Positions 1 to 10,043 of a stretch of 64,000 bases of DNA are shown here, piece after piece. The number at the start of each line of letters is the position of its first letter. The first letter of the stretch is position 1. Source of the DNA: Pseudomonadota bacterium (GTDB lineage Bacteria > Pseudomonadota > Gammaproteobacteria > Enterobacterales > Enterobacteriaceae); assembly GCA_018261615.1 (NCBI GenBank), contig JAGTSE010000018.1, positions 1 to 64,000 on the forward strand, read 5' to 3'. The position numbers were made by a program, and so were the translations under genes. The notes beneath the pieces are model-generated. The model ran no database searches and was not told the DNA's origin. It saw only the letters and a list, made by a program, of their open reading frames with translations.

Positions 1-71
1 ATTGAATTTTTTGGCGAAAATCAGTAGATCATAAAACTCTATGCCTGTCTCCTTTTCTGGGGATTCATCAG

Positions 72-184
72 CCCTTTAGGGCGAGCGAAGCGAGTAATCC
101 TCACGTACTGCGTGTACGCCGGTTGTTGCGCGCTGTCCGTGTCCAGACTGGCTGCAACAATATACGCCAACTGGGATAGGCTCT
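72..184. repeat. Partial copy of a palindrome-ended intergenic repeat
   Basis: This stretch is closely similar to 38218-38332, including the shared words GCGAAGCGAGTAATCCTCAC and GGTTGTTGCGCGCTGTCC. It ends at 172-184 with the same 13-bp terminus, TGGGATAGGCTCT, as the complete element at 38124-38332. The matching left terminus (AGAGCCTATCCCA) is not found upstream, so this copy is truncated or its left part has diverged. It lies just upstream of the fadR promoter region and no gene is visible in positions 1-309. Confidence 0.75.
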
Positions 185-262
185 AAGCCTTGTAAAATCA
201 CGAAAATGGAGATGCGATCCCTTTTTTCTTCTTGCCGTACGCTACCTGCTCCGGGCTGTGTC

Positions 263-271
263 TGGTATGAT
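263..271 (+). promoter_or_regulatory. Probable extended -10 element of the fadR promoter
   Basis: TGGTATGAT lies about 40 bp before the fadR start and reads as an extended -10 (TG-N-TATGAT). No good -35 is visible at 17 bp spacing, as expected for an extended -10 promoter. The surrounding bases resemble what I remember of the E. coli fadR leader. This is inferred from pattern and position only. Confidence 0.4.
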
Positions 272-309
272 GAGTGTCCTTTGCTTAGCTGTGTAGTGGA
301 AATTTGTCT

Positions 310-1029
310 ATGGTCATTAAGGCGCAGAGCCCGGCGGGTTTCGCGGAAGAATATATTATCGAAAGTATCTGGAATAGTCGCTTTCCGCCAGGATCGATTC
401 TTCCGGCTGAACGCGAGCTCTCTGAACTGATCGGTGTCACTCGTACCACGTTGCGTGAAGTGTTGCAGCGTCTGGCACGTGATGGCTGGTTGACGATTCA
501 GCACGGCAAGCCCACGAAAGTGAATAACTTCTGGGAAACATCGGGGCTGAATATTCTCGAAACACTGGCGCGTCTGGATCACGAAAGCGTTCCTCAATTG
601 ATCGATAATCTGCTGTCGGTGCGTACCAATATCTCAACGATCTTTATTCGTACGGCATTCCGTCTGCATCCGGATCAAGCGTTGCAGGTATTGGCCAAAG
701 CGCGCGAAGTGGAAGATCACGCTGATGCGTTCGCCGATCTGGATTACAACGTTTTCCGTGGGCTGGCGTTTGCTTCCGGCAACCCGATCTATGGGCTAAT
801 CCTCAACGGCATGAAAGGGCTGTATACCCGCATTGGGCGTCATTACTTCTCCAGCCCGGAAGCCCGCAGCCTCGCGCTGGGTTTTTATCACCAGCTTGCT
901 GAAGTGTGCGAACAGGCGCAGTACGAAAAAGTCTATGAACTGGTGCGTCGCTACGGCCATGAAAGCGGTGAAATCTGGCACCGCATGCAGAAAACGATGC
1001 CTGGCGATTTAGCGTTGCAGGTCCGGTAA
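310..1029 (+). CDS. fadR: Fatty-acid-responsive GntR-family regulator FadR
   Basis: The 239-residue protein has the same length as E. coli FadR and is nearly identical over the N-terminal winged helix (about residues 1-72), including Arg35 in PAERELSEL and the recognition segment [13 protein letters not shown]. The C-terminal all-helical domain binds acyl-CoA; WHRMQK lies near the end. FadR represses fatty-acid degradation genes and activates unsaturated fatty-acid synthesis, and long-chain acyl-CoA releases it from DNA. The ATG at 310 is chosen because it gives the conserved MVIKAQSP start; a TTG two codons upstream is open but unlikely. It converges on ycgB across a shared terminator. Confidence 0.97.
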   Translation: MVIKAQSPAGFAEEYIIESIWNSRFPPGSILPAERELSELIGVTRTTLREVLQRLARDGWLTIQHGKPTKVNNFWETSGLNILETLARLDHESVPQLIDNLLSVRTNISTIFIRTAFRLHPDQALQVLAKAREVEDHADAFADLDYNVFRGLAFASGNPIYGLILNGMKGLYTRIGRHYFSSPEARSLALGFYHQLAEVCEQAQYEKVYELVRRYGHESGEIWHRMQKTMPGDLALQVR

Positions 1030-1038
1030 GCAAAAAAA

Positions 1039-1062
1039 CCCTCTGCGTACAGAGGGTTTTTT
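1039..1062. terminator. Bidirectional terminator between fadR and ycgB
   Basis: A 7-bp stem (CCCTCTG / CAGAGGG) with a CGTA loop is preceded by an A run and followed by six T residues. It can therefore terminate transcription of both the convergent fadR (plus) and ycgB (minus). Confidence 0.9.
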
Positions 1063-1064
1063 CG

Positions 1065-2597
1065 TTACAGACTGTTCGGGCGAGGAGGGCATCTTTCCAG
1101 CAGTTCCACGCTGCCATCTTCATTTTGCTGCTCCAGCAGCACATCAAACCCCCACAGACGATGCACGTGTTTCAGAACTTCGCGGCGGCCTTTATCCAGC
1201 GGCGCGCGGTTATGCGGTATATAACGCAGCGTTAATGAGCGATCGCCGCGTAGATCGACATTCCAGACCTGAATGTTGGGCTCCAGATTGCTGAGGTTGT
1301 ACTGCGACGACAGGCGGGAGCGAATTTCCCGGTATCCCTCTTCATTATGGATTGCTGCTATCTCCAGGTAGTTATTGCGATCGTCATCCAGCACGGTAAA
1401 GAAGCGGAAATCACGCATGATTTTCGGCGACATAAACTGGCTAATGAAACTTTCATCTTTAAAATCTCGCATGGCGAAATGCAGCGTTTCCAGCCAGTCG
1501 GAACCGGCAATATCCGGGAACCAGTAGCGGTCTTCGTCCGTCGGCGACTGGCAAATACGCTTAATATCCTGGAACATGGCAAAGCCAAGCGCATACGGAT
1601 TAATCCCGCTGTACCACGGGCTGTTATAAGGGGGCTGGAACACAACGTTAGTGTGGCTGTGCAGGAATTCCAGCATAAAGCGGTCGGTCACTTTCCCTTC
1701 ATCATAGAGATGATTGAGAATGGTGTAATGCCAGAAAGTCGCCCAGCCTTCATTCATCACCTGCGTCTGTTTTTGCGGGTAGAAATACTGGCTGACTTTA
1801 CGCACGATGCGCAGGATCTCACGCTGCCATGACTCCAGCAGCGGCGCGTTCTTCTCCATAAAATAGAGCAGGTTTTCCTGCGGCTCAGACGGATAGCGGC
1901 GCGTTTCGGCGATGGTGCGCTCCTCTTCGCGTTTTGGTAGCGTACGCCACAGCATATTCACCTGGCTTTGCAGATACTCCTCGCGGCTTTTCTGCCGGGC
2001 TTTCTCCTCCTGCAACGAGATTTTTTGCGGACGTTTGTAGCGATCCACCCCGTAGTTCATCAGCGCATGGCACGAGTCGAGCAGCTTTTCGACTTCAACG
2101 ACGCCGTACCGCTCTTCGCAGTCGGTAATGTATTTCCGCGCGAAAATAAGGTAATCGACAATTGAACTGGCGTCGGTCCAGCTCCGGAACAGGTAGTTAT
2201 TCTTGAAGAAAGAGTTGTGCCCGTAGCAGGCATGCGCCATCACCAGCGCTTGCATGGTGATGGTATTTTCTTCCATCAGATAAGCGATACACGGGTTGGA
2301 GTTAATGACGATCTCGTAAGCCAGCCCCTGTTGACCGTGTTTATAGAGCCGTTCGGTTTCAATGAATTTCTTACCAAACGACCAGTGAGGGTAGTTGATT
2401 GGCATACCGACGCTGGAGTAGGCATCCATCATCTGTTCTGAAGTAATGACTTCAATTTGATGCGGATAGGTATCCAGCCGATAAAGTTTTGCCACCCGGT
2501 CAATTTCGGCCAGATAGACATCCAGTAGATCAAAAGTCCAGTCGGGTCCATCGCTCAGACGAATAGAGTCCTTATTCATTGAGTCAATCGTAGCCAT
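1065..2597 (-). CDS. ycgB: SpoVR-family protein YcgB
   Basis: The 510-residue protein has the length and sequence of the enterobacterial YcgB/SpoVR family. Visible marks include the His-rich segments MAHACYGHNSFFKNN and VMNEGWATFWHYTILNH, which look like a metal-binding pair, and the conserved YNSPWYSGINPYALGFAMF. The biochemical role is not established. In Bacillus SpoVR affects spore cortex formation, while in E. coli ycgB belongs to the general stress regulon. The gene is monocistronic, reads leftward, and ends inside the terminator shared with fadR. The start at 2597 is the first ATG; a second Met seven codons in is an alternative. Confidence 0.93.
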   Translation of the reverse strand: MATIDSMNKDSIRLSDGPDWTFDLLDVYLAEIDRVAKLYRLDTYPHQIEVITSEQMMDAYSSVGMPINYPHWSFGKKFIETERLYKHGQQGLAYEIVINSNPCIAYLMEENTITMQALVMAHACYGHNSFFKNNYLFRSWTDASSIVDYLIFARKYITDCEERYGVVEVEKLLDSCHALMNYGVDRYKRPQKISLQEEKARQKSREEYLQSQVNMLWRTLPKREEERTIAETRRYPSEPQENLLYFMEKNAPLLESWQREILRIVRKVSQYFYPQKQTQVMNEGWATFWHYTILNHLYDEGKVTDRFMLEFLHSHTNVVFQPPYNSPWYSGINPYALGFAMFQDIKRICQSPTDEDRYWFPDIAGSDWLETLHFAMRDFKDESFISQFMSPKIMRDFRFFTVLDDDRNNYLEIAAIHNEEGYREIRSRLSSQYNLSNLEPNIQVWNVDLRGDRSLTLRYIPHNRAPLDKGRREVLKHVHRLWGFDVLLEQQNEDGSVELLERCPPRPNSL

Positions 2598-2715
2598 TAG
2601 CGCGCCCTCATTGTTAGAACACTCTCTGTATGGAGCGTCTCATTTCAAGCATAGAACACGCAATCAATTCTGTACGGCAGGGCACTTTTTTGTTCGCGAT
2701 TTTTGATCCTGCTAC

Positions 2716-2736
2716 CGGCCTTAATGGCCGATTTTT
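2716..2736 (+). terminator. Orphan terminator-like hairpin upstream of dadA
   Basis: The stem CGGCC/GGCCG with loop TTAAT is followed by ATTTTTC. It is oriented to stop rightward transcription, but the only known gene on its left (ycgB) is transcribed away from it. It could end a short unannotated transcript or be a protein-binding palindrome. The stem is short, so confidence is low. Confidence 0.3.
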
Positions 2737-2812
2737 CAAAATTTTATACTGCGGCGAAATGTCGCGCAGCAGGAGATGCTAAATAATCGTAGGCCTTGTA
2801 ATACGGTGAGGC

Positions 2813-2828
2813 TGTGAGGAGTATCACC
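2813..2828 (+). promoter_or_regulatory. Candidate CRP-cAMP site upstream of dadA
   Basis: TGTGAGGAGTATCACC matches the TGTGA-N6-TCACA consensus at 9 of 10 positions, about 95 bp upstream of the dadA start. The E. coli dadAX operon is known to be CRP- and Lrp-controlled and alanine-inducible, so the site fits known biology; the assignment here is by pattern only. Confidence 0.6.
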
Positions 2829-2914
2829 ATAAAAAAGCCATATGTTGAATAATATTTTCATCTGGGTTATCAATTTGTAATTAGACGATCGTGCTTTACT
2901 CACAGGAGAGGGAT

Positions 2915-4213
2915 ATGCGAGTTGTTGTATTGGGAAGCGGCGTTGTGGGCGTCGCCAGTGCCTGGTATTTGCGTCAGGCGGGCCATGATGTCACGGTTAT
3001 TGACCGCCAGCCGGGGCCGGCCCAGGAAACCAGCGCCGGTAATGCCGGGCAGATTTCCCCCGGTTATGCCGCTCCCTGGGCCGCGCCGGGTGTGCCGCTG
3101 AAGGCCATCAAATGGATGTTCCAGCGCCATGCGCCGCTTGCTATCAGCCTTGACGGCACCTCATCACAGCTGAAATGGATGTGGCAGATGCTGCGCAACT
3201 GCGACACCCGGCACTATGCAGAGAACAAAGGGCGTATGGTGCGGCTGGCAGAGTACAGCCGCGACTGCCTGAAACTGCTACGTGAAACCACCGGTATTCA
3301 GTATGAAGGGCGCCAGGGCGGCACCTTGCAACTCTTCCGCACCGCCGCACAGTATGAAAACGCCACCCGTGACATTGCCGTATTGCAGGACGCAGGCGTT
3401 CCTTACCAGTTGCTGGAATCCGCGCGTCTGGCTGAGGTAGAGCCTGCGCTGGCGGAAGTGGCGCACAAATTAACCGGCGGCCTGCGTTTACCGAATGATG
3501 AAACCGGCGATTGCCAGCTTTTTACCCAACAACTTGCCAGCATGGCAGAGCAGGCAGGGGTGGTCTTTCGTTTCAATACCCCGGTGGATCGTCTGCTGTA
3601 TGAAGGCGAAAACATCTATGGCGTGAAGTGCGGCGAAGAGGTGGTAAAAGCCGATGCATATGTGATGGCCTTCGGCTCCTGGTCAACCGGGCTGCTGAAA
3701 GGTATCGTTGATATTCCTGTATATCCGCTGAAAGGATACTCGTTGACGATCCCTGTCGCGCAGGAAGACGGCGCACCGGTTTCTACTATCCTTGATGAAA
3801 CCTACAAAATCGCTATTACGCGGTTTGATAAGCGCATTCGCGTAGGCGGCATGGCGGAAATTGTCGGTTTCAACACCGAGCTGCTGCAACCTCGTCGCGA
3901 AACGCTGGAAATGGTGGTACGCGATCTCTTCCCGCGCGGTGGTCGTGTTGAAGAGGCGACATTCTGGACCGGTCTGCGCCCAATGACGCCGGACGGTACG
4001 CCAGTTGTTGGCCGTACTTCGTATAAAAATCTGTGGCTCAACACTGGTCACGGTACACTGGGTTGGACCATGGCCTGCGGCTCCGGCCAGCTGCTCAGTG
4101 ATTTAATGTCCGGCAACACGCCAGCTATTGCGGCGGACGATCTCTCTGTCGCCCGCTATTTGCCCGGCTTTACCCCGGCATGCGCACAGCATCTGCATGG
4201 CGTTCATAACTGA
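2915..4213 (+). CDS. dadA: D-amino acid dehydrogenase small subunit DadA
   Basis: This FAD-dependent inner-membrane enzyme oxidises D-alanine (and other D-amino acids) to the 2-oxo acid and ammonia, passing electrons to the quinone pool. From the chosen ATG the protein is 432 residues, the E. coli length, and opens with the Rossmann FAD motif [19 protein letters not shown]. The C-terminal FAD/substrate region [17 protein letters not shown] and [16 protein letters not shown] is intact. The start at 2915 is preceded by the ribosome site AGGAGAGGGAT. The alanine racemase dadX follows 18 bp later, so the pair forms the usual alanine-catabolism operon. Confidence 0.97.
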   Translation: MRVVVLGSGVVGVASAWYLRQAGHDVTVIDRQPGPAQETSAGNAGQISPGYAAPWAAPGVPLKAIKWMFQRHAPLAISLDGTSSQLKWMWQMLRNCDTRHYAENKGRMVRLAEYSRDCLKLLRETTGIQYEGRQGGTLQLFRTAAQYENATRDIAVLQDAGVPYQLLESARLAEVEPALAEVAHKLTGGLRLPNDETGDCQLFTQQLASMAEQAGVVFRFNTPVDRLLYEGENIYGVKCGEEVVKADAYVMAFGSWSTGLLKGIVDIPVYPLKGYSLTIPVAQEDGAPVSTILDETYKIAITRFDKRIRVGGMAEIVGFNTELLQPRRETLEMVVRDLFPRGGRVEEATFWTGLRPMTPDGTPVVGRTSYKNLWLNTGHGTLGWTMACGSGQLLSDLMSGNTPAIAADDLSVARYLPGFTPACAQHLHGVHN

Positions 4214-4231
4214 TAAATATAAGGAAAAGTA

Positions 4232-5302
4232 ATGTCTCGTCCGATTCTGGCCACGCTGGACTTACAGGCACTGGGCAATAATTTGCAGGTCGTGCGTCGG
4301 GCTGCGCCGACAGCTAAGGTCTGGTCAGTGGTCAAGGCGAATGCATATGGTCACGGTATCGATCGTGTCTGGCGTTCGCTTGCCAGCGCTGATGGTTTTG
4401 CGATGCTGAATCTCGAAGAGGCCATTTTGCTGCGTGAACGCGGCTGGAAAGGGCCGATTCTGATGCTGGAAGGTTTTTTTCACGCCGATGAATTACCGCT
4501 ATTCGATAAATACCGGCTGACCACCAGCCTGCACAGCAACTGGCAGATTAAGGCGTTACAAAATGCGCGACTGCAAGCGCCGCTGGATATCTATCTGAAG
4601 ATTAATAGCGGCATGAATCGCCTTGGCTTTATGCCGGATCGCGTGCATACGGTGTGGCAGCAACTGCGGGTGATTAACAACGTAAGCAGCATTACCCTGA
4701 TGTCGCACTTTGCCGAAGCCGAACGCCCGGACGGGATCTCCGGGCCGATGGCGCGTATTGCACAGGCGGCGGAAGGGCTGGATGCGCCGCGATCGTTATC
4801 CAACTCCGCGGCGACGTTATGGCATCCTGAAGCGCATTTCGACTGGGTGCGTCCGGGAATTGTGTTGTATGGCGCATCGCCCTCGGGTCAGTGGCAGGAT
4901 GTCGCCAACAGCGGTATCCGGGCGGTGATGACGCTCAGCAGCGAAATTATCGCGGTGCAAACGTTGAAAGCGGGTGAAACGGTCGGTTATGGTTGCCGCT
5001 ATCGCGCCAGCGGGGAGCAGCGTATCGGTGTGGTGGCCTGTGGTTATGCCGATGGTTATCCGCGCATTGCGCCTTCCGGCACGCCTGTACTGGTCGATGG
5101 AATTCGCACCGCTACGGTTGGCGCGATCTCGATGGATATGCTTACGGTCGATTTAACGCCTTGCCCGCAGGCCGGTATCGGTACGCCGGTCGAGCTGTGG
5201 GGCAAGGAGATAAAAATCGATGAAGTCGCGGCGGCGGCAGGCACGGTTGGGTACGAACTGATGTGCGCACTGGCGCCGCGCGTGCCTGTTGTGACGGTGT
5301 AA
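4232..5302 (+). CDS. dadX: Catabolic alanine racemase DadX
   Basis: This PLP enzyme converts L-alanine to D-alanine, feeding DadA. It has 356 residues, the E. coli DadX length. The PLP-binding lysine is Lys35 in VVKANAYGHG and the catalytic tyrosine is Tyr253 in VGYGCRY. The distal motif SMDMLTVDLT of fold-III racemases is present. AAGGAAAAG lies just upstream of the ATG. The operon position after dadA supports the catabolic isozyme (DadX) over the biosynthetic Alr. The gene ends next to a strong hairpin. Confidence 0.96.
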   Translation: MSRPILATLDLQALGNNLQVVRRAAPTAKVWSVVKANAYGHGIDRVWRSLASADGFAMLNLEEAILLRERGWKGPILMLEGFFHADELPLFDKYRLTTSLHSNWQIKALQNARLQAPLDIYLKINSGMNRLGFMPDRVHTVWQQLRVINNVSSITLMSHFAEAERPDGISGPMARIAQAAEGLDAPRSLSNSAATLWHPEAHFDWVRPGIVLYGASPSGQWQDVANSGIRAVMTLSSEIIAVQTLKAGETVGYGCRYRASGEQRIGVVACGYADGYPRIAPSGTPVLVDGIRTATVGAISMDMLTVDLTPCPQAGIGTPVELWGKEIKIDEVAAAAGTVGYELMCALAPRVPVVTV

Positions 5303-5309
5303 CATACTG

Positions 5310-5330
5310 CGAGGCGGTTATTCCGCCTCG
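5310..5330. terminator. Terminator hairpin between dadX and cvrA
   Basis: A perfect 8-bp stem (CGAGGCGG / CCGCCTCG) with a TTATT loop starts 8 bp after the dadX stop and overlaps the last codons and stop of the convergent cvrA. The following T tract is poor (TCTTCT), so termination may be only partly intrinsic. Confidence 0.65.
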
Positions 5331-7051
5331 TCTTCTACCACTCTGACGCCCACTTTTAACACCGCATTGTCGGCTTTCTCGGCCACTGTCCAGATCATTC
5401 CGGCAAACTCTACCTGGTCGCCAACCACCGGTGCGGCCCCCAATAACTGCTGAACAATATCGCCCAGCGTTTGCTGATTATCGCGGTGCTCAAGGCCTTC
5501 CTCCAGACCGTAAATAAGTGCCACGTCGGCGAATTTAGCATCGGCTTCGAGGATAAAATCGCCAAAGAAACGCTGATCCAGCGCGACCGGCGGCGACTGG
5601 CTAAACAGCTTGCCTAGCGCCGGGAGATCCCGCTCGCGACCAATGACACACAATACATCGCCTTCCCGCAACCGCGTGCTGCCAGTCGGATGCAACAGAC
5701 TGTTACCACGAAACAGCGCCGCAATGCGCGTCTCTTCCGGCATGTGCAAATCACGAAGCGCCGCGCCCACGCACCATTTATCGGCGCTAAGCTGGTAAAC
5801 GAACTGCTCGAAGGGATTATCCGGGTGAATATCCAGCCCCACGCGAGAAACCGGCCAGCCGACCGGCGGCACCACCACTTTGGCTTTTTTCGCCGCCCAG
5901 GTGAGCGAGGAACCCTGGAACAGCAGCGAGATCAGTACCACGAAGAAGGCAACGTTAAAGAACAGCCGCGCATTATCCAGCCCGGCCATCATCGGGAAGG
6001 TGGCGAGAATAATTGGCACGGCACCGCGTAGCCCCACCCAGCTGATAAACACACGCTCACGCAGATTGAAGCCACGAAACGGCAGCAGGCTGGCAAATAC
6101 CGACAGCGGACGGGCGATAAAAATCATCCACGCGGAGAGGATCAGGGCAGAGACGGCAATCGGCAGCAGATCGGACGGCGTGACCAGTAGGCCCAGCACG
6201 AGGAACATGGCGATTTGTGCCATCCAGGCCAGCCCATCGAAGTTTTGCAGAATCCCGTAGCGATTGCGGATCGGCCGGTTGCCCAGCACAAAACCACATA
6301 AATACACGGCCAGGATGCCGCTGCCGTGCAAGGCAGTCGTCAGGGCAAAAACCAAAATACCGCCGCTGAGCGCCAGCAGCGGATAGAGACCCGGCGGCAG
6401 GGCGATACGGTTGATCATCTGTTGCAGCAGGTAGCCGCCCGCGCCGCCCAGCAGAATGCCAAGACCAAACTCCTGTACGATATGCACCAGAAACATCACA
6501 TCGAGATCAACTTTGTGCTTCTGGATCATCTCAATCAGCGTGATGGTCAGGAAGACCGCCATCGGATCGTTACTGCCCGACTCGATTTCCAGCGTGGAGC
6601 CAACACGCTCGTTCAGCCCTTTGCCTCCCAGCAGCGAGAACACCGCCGCCGCATCGGTGGAACCGACAATCGCGCCTATCAGCAGGCCTTCTATCAGGTG
6701 GAGCTTAAACAACCACGCGGCTATCACACCGGTAAGACCGGAGGTGACCAGCACACCTACAGTGGCGAGCGAAAGTGCAGGGCCGAGTGCGACACGAAAG
6801 GAGCTGGCGCGGGTTTGCATGCCGCCATCCAGCAAAATGATCGCCAGCGCGAGGTTACTGACCATATAAGCTAGTGGGTAGTTATCGAACGGGATCCCGC
6901 CGATACCGTCAATGCCGGCTAACATACCGATGACCAGGAAAATGACCAGGATAGGTATACCAAGGCGGGAAGAGAAAGAACTCAATAAGATGCTACAGGT
7001 TACAAGAACAGAACCCAGAATAAACAGACTAATTATCGCCTCAGAGTCCAA
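5318..7051 (-). CDS. cvrA: K(+)/H(+) antiporter CvrA (NhaP2)
   Basis: The 577-residue CPA1-family cation/proton antiporter is nearly collinear with E. coli CvrA (578). The N-terminal two thirds is strongly hydrophobic with about a dozen membrane helices; DGGMQTR and the paired acidic motif [11 protein letters not shown] belong to the ion path. The cytoplasmic C-terminal part carries a TrkA-C/RCK-type domain ([20 protein letters not shown]) and the CorC/HlyC-like end ([17 protein letters not shown]). It protects cells during osmotic and K+ stress. It is transcribed leftward, and ldcA lies upstream on the same strand with a 120-bp gap. Confidence 0.95.
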   Translation of the reverse strand: MDSEAIISLFILGSVLVTCSILLSSFSSRLGIPILVIFLVIGMLAGIDGIGGIPFDNYPLAYMVSNLALAIILLDGGMQTRASSFRVALGPALSLATVGVLVTSGLTGVIAAWLFKLHLIEGLLIGAIVGSTDAAAVFSLLGGKGLNERVGSTLEIESGSNDPMAVFLTITLIEMIQKHKVDLDVMFLVHIVQEFGLGILLGGAGGYLLQQMINRIALPPGLYPLLALSGGILVFALTTALHGSGILAVYLCGFVLGNRPIRNRYGILQNFDGLAWMAQIAMFLVLGLLVTPSDLLPIAVSALILSAWMIFIARPLSVFASLLPFRGFNLRERVFISWVGLRGAVPIILATFPMMAGLDNARLFFNVAFFVVLISLLFQGSSLTWAAKKAKVVVPPVGWPVSRVGLDIHPDNPFEQFVYQLSADKWCVGAALRDLHMPEETRIAALFRGNSLLHPTGSTRLREGDVLCVIGRERDLPALGKLFSQSPPVALDQRFFGDFILEADAKFADVALIYGLEEGLEHRDNQQTLGDIVQQLLGAAPVVGDQVEFAGMIWTVAEKADNAVLKVGVRVVEDEAE

Positions 7052-7171
7052 TGTGGTGCTTCTCCTTAATCCTCGCCAGCGGAAATCCCCCGGGCCAGAA
7101 CCCCAAGGTTGGTAACTTCACTCATAATAACGGCAGAAACAGCGTCTTAATAAGAACATTAAGCACTTTTT

Positions 7172-8083
7172 TTACACCGAGATCACTGGATGACCGGTCA
7201 TCGTCAAGCGTGTTATATCAGTATGTTGCAGTTGGGCAAACGCACCTAACGGCAGGGTTACCGTTTGCGGTTCGTGCCCGAAGGCCAGCCCGCTAATGAC
7301 CGGGATCGTCAACTGCGAACGCAGGTAATCCACCATCTTTGTAAGATTGTAGCCCGCATCGTAATCGTTAGGTTGTGCGTGGGAGAAACTACCGAGAATG
7401 AGCGCGTGTTGCTGCCCCAGAATACCCGCGTGCAGCAATTGCAAAAGCATACGCTCGACGCGATAAGGATGCTCATTGATATCTTCCACCACCAGAATAC
7501 CGCCCGGCATTGACGGCAACCACGGCGTGCCGATAAGTGACGTTAGCATCGCCAGATTCCCGCCCCATAGCGTTCCTTCAACATGGCATTGCGGGCCAAC
7601 GCCTTCCCACTCGATGCTGAAGGTCGGGCTGGTCAGCGCGCGCCAGAAGTGCTCCTGTGTGAATGCATCCAGTGTTTCTGCGCCGAAATTACCCGCCAAC
7701 ATCGGCCCGCTAAAGGTAATCACCTTGCCGGTTGCCAACAGACCAAGCTGGATCGCCGAAAAATCACTGTGACCGCATATCAGCAGCGGTTGCTGTTGCT
7801 GACGTGCCGTGATGCCCTGCCAGTCAATATCAGCCAGCAAACGGCTGGCACCATAGCCGCCGCGCACCGCCATCACAATCGTATTGTTGCCCGCCAGGGT
7901 TGCCAGTGCGTTGATGTCGGCCAGACGCTCTTCATCGTTGCCGGCAAACCGCTCGCTGCGCCGGGTGATGACGGATGGATTGGCAATGTGATGCCCCAGT
8001 TGTGTCAGACGTTCAACGGCAAGCGCCGCCGCGTGCTGATTAATGCAATAACCGGAAGGGGCGATCAAATGGATGGTGGACAT
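7172..8083 (-). CDS. ldcA: Murein L,D-carboxypeptidase LdcA
   Basis: This cytoplasmic serine peptidase (family S66) removes the terminal D-Ala from murein tetrapeptides during peptidoglycan recycling. It has 303 residues, against 304 in E. coli. The nucleophile Ser lies in [12 protein letters not shown], the catalytic Glu in [15 protein letters not shown] and the His in [16 protein letters not shown], so the triad is complete. [15 protein letters not shown] is the conserved start. It is divergent from the murein hydrolase emtA, as in E. coli, so the two murein enzymes share a 101-bp promoter region. Confidence 0.96.
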   Translation of the reverse strand: MSTIHLIAPSGYCINQHAAALAVERLTQLGHHIANPSVITRRSERFAGNDEERLADINALATLAGNNTIVMAVRGGYGASRLLADIDWQGITARQQQQPLLICGHSDFSAIQLGLLATGKVITFSGPMLAGNFGAETLDAFTQEHFWRALTSPTFSIEWEGVGPQCHVEGTLWGGNLAMLTSLIGTPWLPSMPGGILVVEDINEHPYRVERMLLQLLHAGILGQQHALILGSFSHAQPNDYDAGYNLTKMVDYLRSQLTIPVISGLAFGHEPQTVTLPLGAFAQLQHTDITRLTMTGHPVISV

Positions 8084-8184
8084 GGCATTTCCTTGCTGAC
8101 ATCTATAGGGAAACAGTTATCATGCCGCTAACCTGTACCGTTGTCATCCGCAGTGATGAGCAGTTCGAAGAAGGATTTGTTGGC

Positions 8185-8796
8185 GTGAAATTAAGATGGT
8201 TTGCTTTTTTAGTGGTACTTTTGGCCGGATGTAGTTCAAGACAGGATTACCGACAGCCGGACTGGAATCCGGAGGTACCCGTGAAACGGGCGATGCAATG
8301 GATGCCGATCTCCCAGAAGGCGGGCGCGGCGTGGGGCGTCAGCCCGCGGCTGTTGACGGCGATGATTGCCGTAGAATCCGGGGGAAACCCGAACCTGGTG
8401 AGTAAATCCAATGCGGTGGGGCTAATGCAACTGAAAGCGTCAACCGCCGGACGTGAAGTTTACCGCTATATGGGCTGGAGTGGGCAACCCTCGAGCAGCG
8501 AACTGAAAAATCCCGAGCGCAATATTTCCATGGGCGCGGCTTATTTAAGCATTCTCGCACATGGGCCGCTGGCGGGGATCCGCGACCAGCAGGTGATGCA
8601 GTACGCGCTGGTGGTCTCTTACGTTAACGGTGCCGGGGCGTTACTGCGGACGTTCTCGTCGGATCGCGGTGAAGCGATTGATGAGATCAATGATTTGAGC
8701 GCTGACGCTTTTCTGAAACATGTGGCGGAGAAACACCCCGCTCCGCAAGCGCCGCGCTATATCTGGAAAGTACAAAAAGCGATGGATGCGATGTAA
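8185..8796 (+). CDS. emtA: Membrane-bound endo-type lytic murein transglycosylase EmtA
   Basis: This outer-membrane lipoprotein cleaves murein glycan strands internally with formation of 1,6-anhydro ends. The start is taken as GTG at 8185: it gives 203 residues, the E. coli length, places the lipobox LLAGC with the lipidated Cys at residue 16, and has AAGGA about 10 bp upstream. An ATG at 8122 is open but would bury the signal sequence. The SLT domain has the catalytic Glu in IAVESGGNP, followed by [12 protein letters not shown] and [13 protein letters not shown]. It ends directly against the stop of the convergent ycgR, with no bases between. Confidence 0.95.
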   Translation: MKLRWFAFLVVLLAGCSSRQDYRQPDWNPEVPVKRAMQWMPISQKAGAAWGVSPRLLTAMIAVESGGNPNLVSKSNAVGLMQLKASTAGREVYRYMGWSGQPSSSELKNPERNISMGAAYLSILAHGPLAGIRDQQVMQYALVVSYVNGAGALLRTFSSDRGEAIDEINDLSADAFLKHVAEKHPAPQAPRYIWKVQKAMDAM

Positions 8797-9528
8797 TCAG
8801 CGTACCCGGTTGGCGCGTTCGCGCGCCTCGCGCTCCAGGGCGAAGATAATGCGCTGGAGCTCGCGCTCAACGCCGGGGCTGACATTCAAAAAACGGAAGC
8901 TCAGGCGTGGCGTAACGATGGTGCTGTTTTTCCCGTCCACCACTTTGCGCTCGCCGATCGCAATCAGCTGCGCGTCAAAATAAAATTGCCCCCAGGACGC
9001 CATGTCCAGTTCGACCTGCGAAAAGCGCATGCCCGGTTGCAATGCTGCGGATAATTCGCCATCCAGCAGGGCACCCATCCCTCCCAATGAGAGGTCGAAC
9101 AGGCGAAAGCGGATCTCCCTTTTGTCCGGCATCAACGCTTTACAAAAATAAGCCGGATGGAGCGGGGCACTGATACGGAAATATTCACGGCGCTGAATAA
9201 ACCACAGTGAATCCGGCAGCGACGCAATAAATGCTGGCAGAGCCTGAAAATCACCGGCTGCGAGCCTGGACAGTGTAAATTCAACTTTGGCGCCTTGTGT
9301 TTCAGCGGTGATGGTCACTTTCCCGGCACGCTGCACGGCGTTGTTCTCATACTCCTGGCTACCAAAATCCATCACCAGCTCTTCCGGATTGACTTCCAGT
9401 ATCTTACTGATGAACTGACCGCTGCCCCAGCTAATGCAGACAGGCACCTGGTTTTTTTGCAGATCGCGCAAAACGCCCAGTACGGCCAGAGGATTTTGTT
9501 TCAGGAACTGCTCACTGTAATTGCTCAC
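8797..9528 (-). CDS. ycgR: Flagellar brake protein YcgR (PilZ domain)
   Basis: YcgR binds cyclic-di-GMP through a C-terminal PilZ domain and slows the flagellar motor. The signature is visible: the Arg-rich loop RREYFRISAP followed by DLSLGGMGALL, with RLSFRFLNVSP nearer the end. The N-terminal YcgR domain opens SNYSEQFLKQNPLAVLG. GTG at 9528 is preferred over the longer GTG at 9555: a strong AAGGAG lies 9 bases upstream of it (inside the longer reading), and it gives 243 residues starting like E. coli YcgR (244). It converges on emtA, the two stop codons abutting. Confidence 0.93.
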   Translation of the reverse strand: MSNYSEQFLKQNPLAVLGVLRDLQKNQVPVCISWGSGQFISKILEVNPEELVMDFGSQEYENNAVQRAGKVTITAETQGAKVEFTLSRLAAGDFQALPAFIASLPDSLWFIQRREYFRISAPLHPAYFCKALMPDKREIRFRLFDLSLGGMGALLDGELSAALQPGMRFSQVELDMASWGQFYFDAQLIAIGERKVVDGKNSTIVTPRLSFRFLNVSPGVERELQRIIFALEREARERANRVR

Positions 9529-9739
9529 GCCGAATGGCTCCTTGATGACTGACACACCGTCGTTGAGTTATCGGCAATTTCAGGCAGAACTTAATACAAA
9601 TATTGCGAAAAATTTTCCCTGAAGGGCGGGATTAAGTCTGTGAGATGAAAAAGTATTGTCGCCGACAACTATACTGTAGCTAATGCGCTGCCGTTATGGT
9701 ACGTGTGTGTAAACGAAACAAGCAGAAGGAGAGAGTAAC

Positions 9740-9988
9740 ATGGGCATTCTCGCGTGGATCCTTTTTGGTTTGATTGCTGGCATTATCGCTAAATTAATCA
9801 TGCCTGGACGGGATGCCGGCGGATTTATTCTGACTTGTATTCTGGGGATTGTGGGGGCGGTTGTTGGGGGCTGGCTGGCCACAACGTTTGGTTTTGGCGG
9901 CGATATTACTGGTTTTAATCTGCACAGTTTCCTTGTCGCGGTCGTCGGCGCTATCGTCGTGCTGGCGGTATTCAGGCTGTTGCGCTGA
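9740..9988 (+). CDS. ymgE: Small membrane protein YmgE (GlsB/YeaQ/YmgE family)
   Basis: The 82-residue, very hydrophobic protein has three membrane segments rich in Gly (WILFGLIAGIIAKLIMPGRD, TCILGIVGAVVGGWLATTFG and FLVAVVGAIVVLAVFRLL). This is the pattern of the family sometimes called transglycosylase-associated; enzyme activity has not been shown, and members are induced by stress. A good ribosome site (AGAAGGAGAGAGT) precedes the ATG. A TATACT-like -10 lies near 9669. The gene is monocistronic and followed by a strong terminator. Confidence 0.88.
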   Translation: MGILAWILFGLIAGIIAKLIMPGRDAGGFILTCILGIVGAVVGGWLATTFGFGGDITGFNLHSFLVAVVGAIVVLAVFRLLR

Positions 9989-10010
9989 GATTAAAACTTA
10001 CGCTTTAGTA

Positions 10011-10037
10011 AAAAGGCCGCAATCGCTGCGGCCTTTT
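10011..10037. terminator. Terminator between ymgE and treA
   Basis: An 11-bp stem (AAAAGGCCGCA / TGCGGCCTTTT) with an ATCGC loop is flanked by A and T runs, so it works in both directions. It serves convergent ymgE (plus) and treA (minus). Confidence 0.92.
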
Positions 10038-10043
10038 TCATGT

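Larger units (their letters stand above)
2598..2914. other. Divergent ycgB/dadA regulatory region
   Basis: These 317 bp hold the promoters of the two divergent genes. Visible are a hairpin at 2716-2730 (CGGCC-TTAAT-GGCCG) followed by ATTTTTC, and a CRP-like site at 2813-2828. The AT-rich stretch next to dadA (about 2840-2890) is where Lrp boxes would be expected from E. coli, but I cannot define individual Lrp sites. No coding sequence is seen. Confidence 0.6.

Noticed and set aside
76..597. Minus-strand open frame across the fadR upstream region
   Set aside because: It overlaps the repeat copy and the fadR N-terminus and shows no similarity to nhaB or another expected neighbour.
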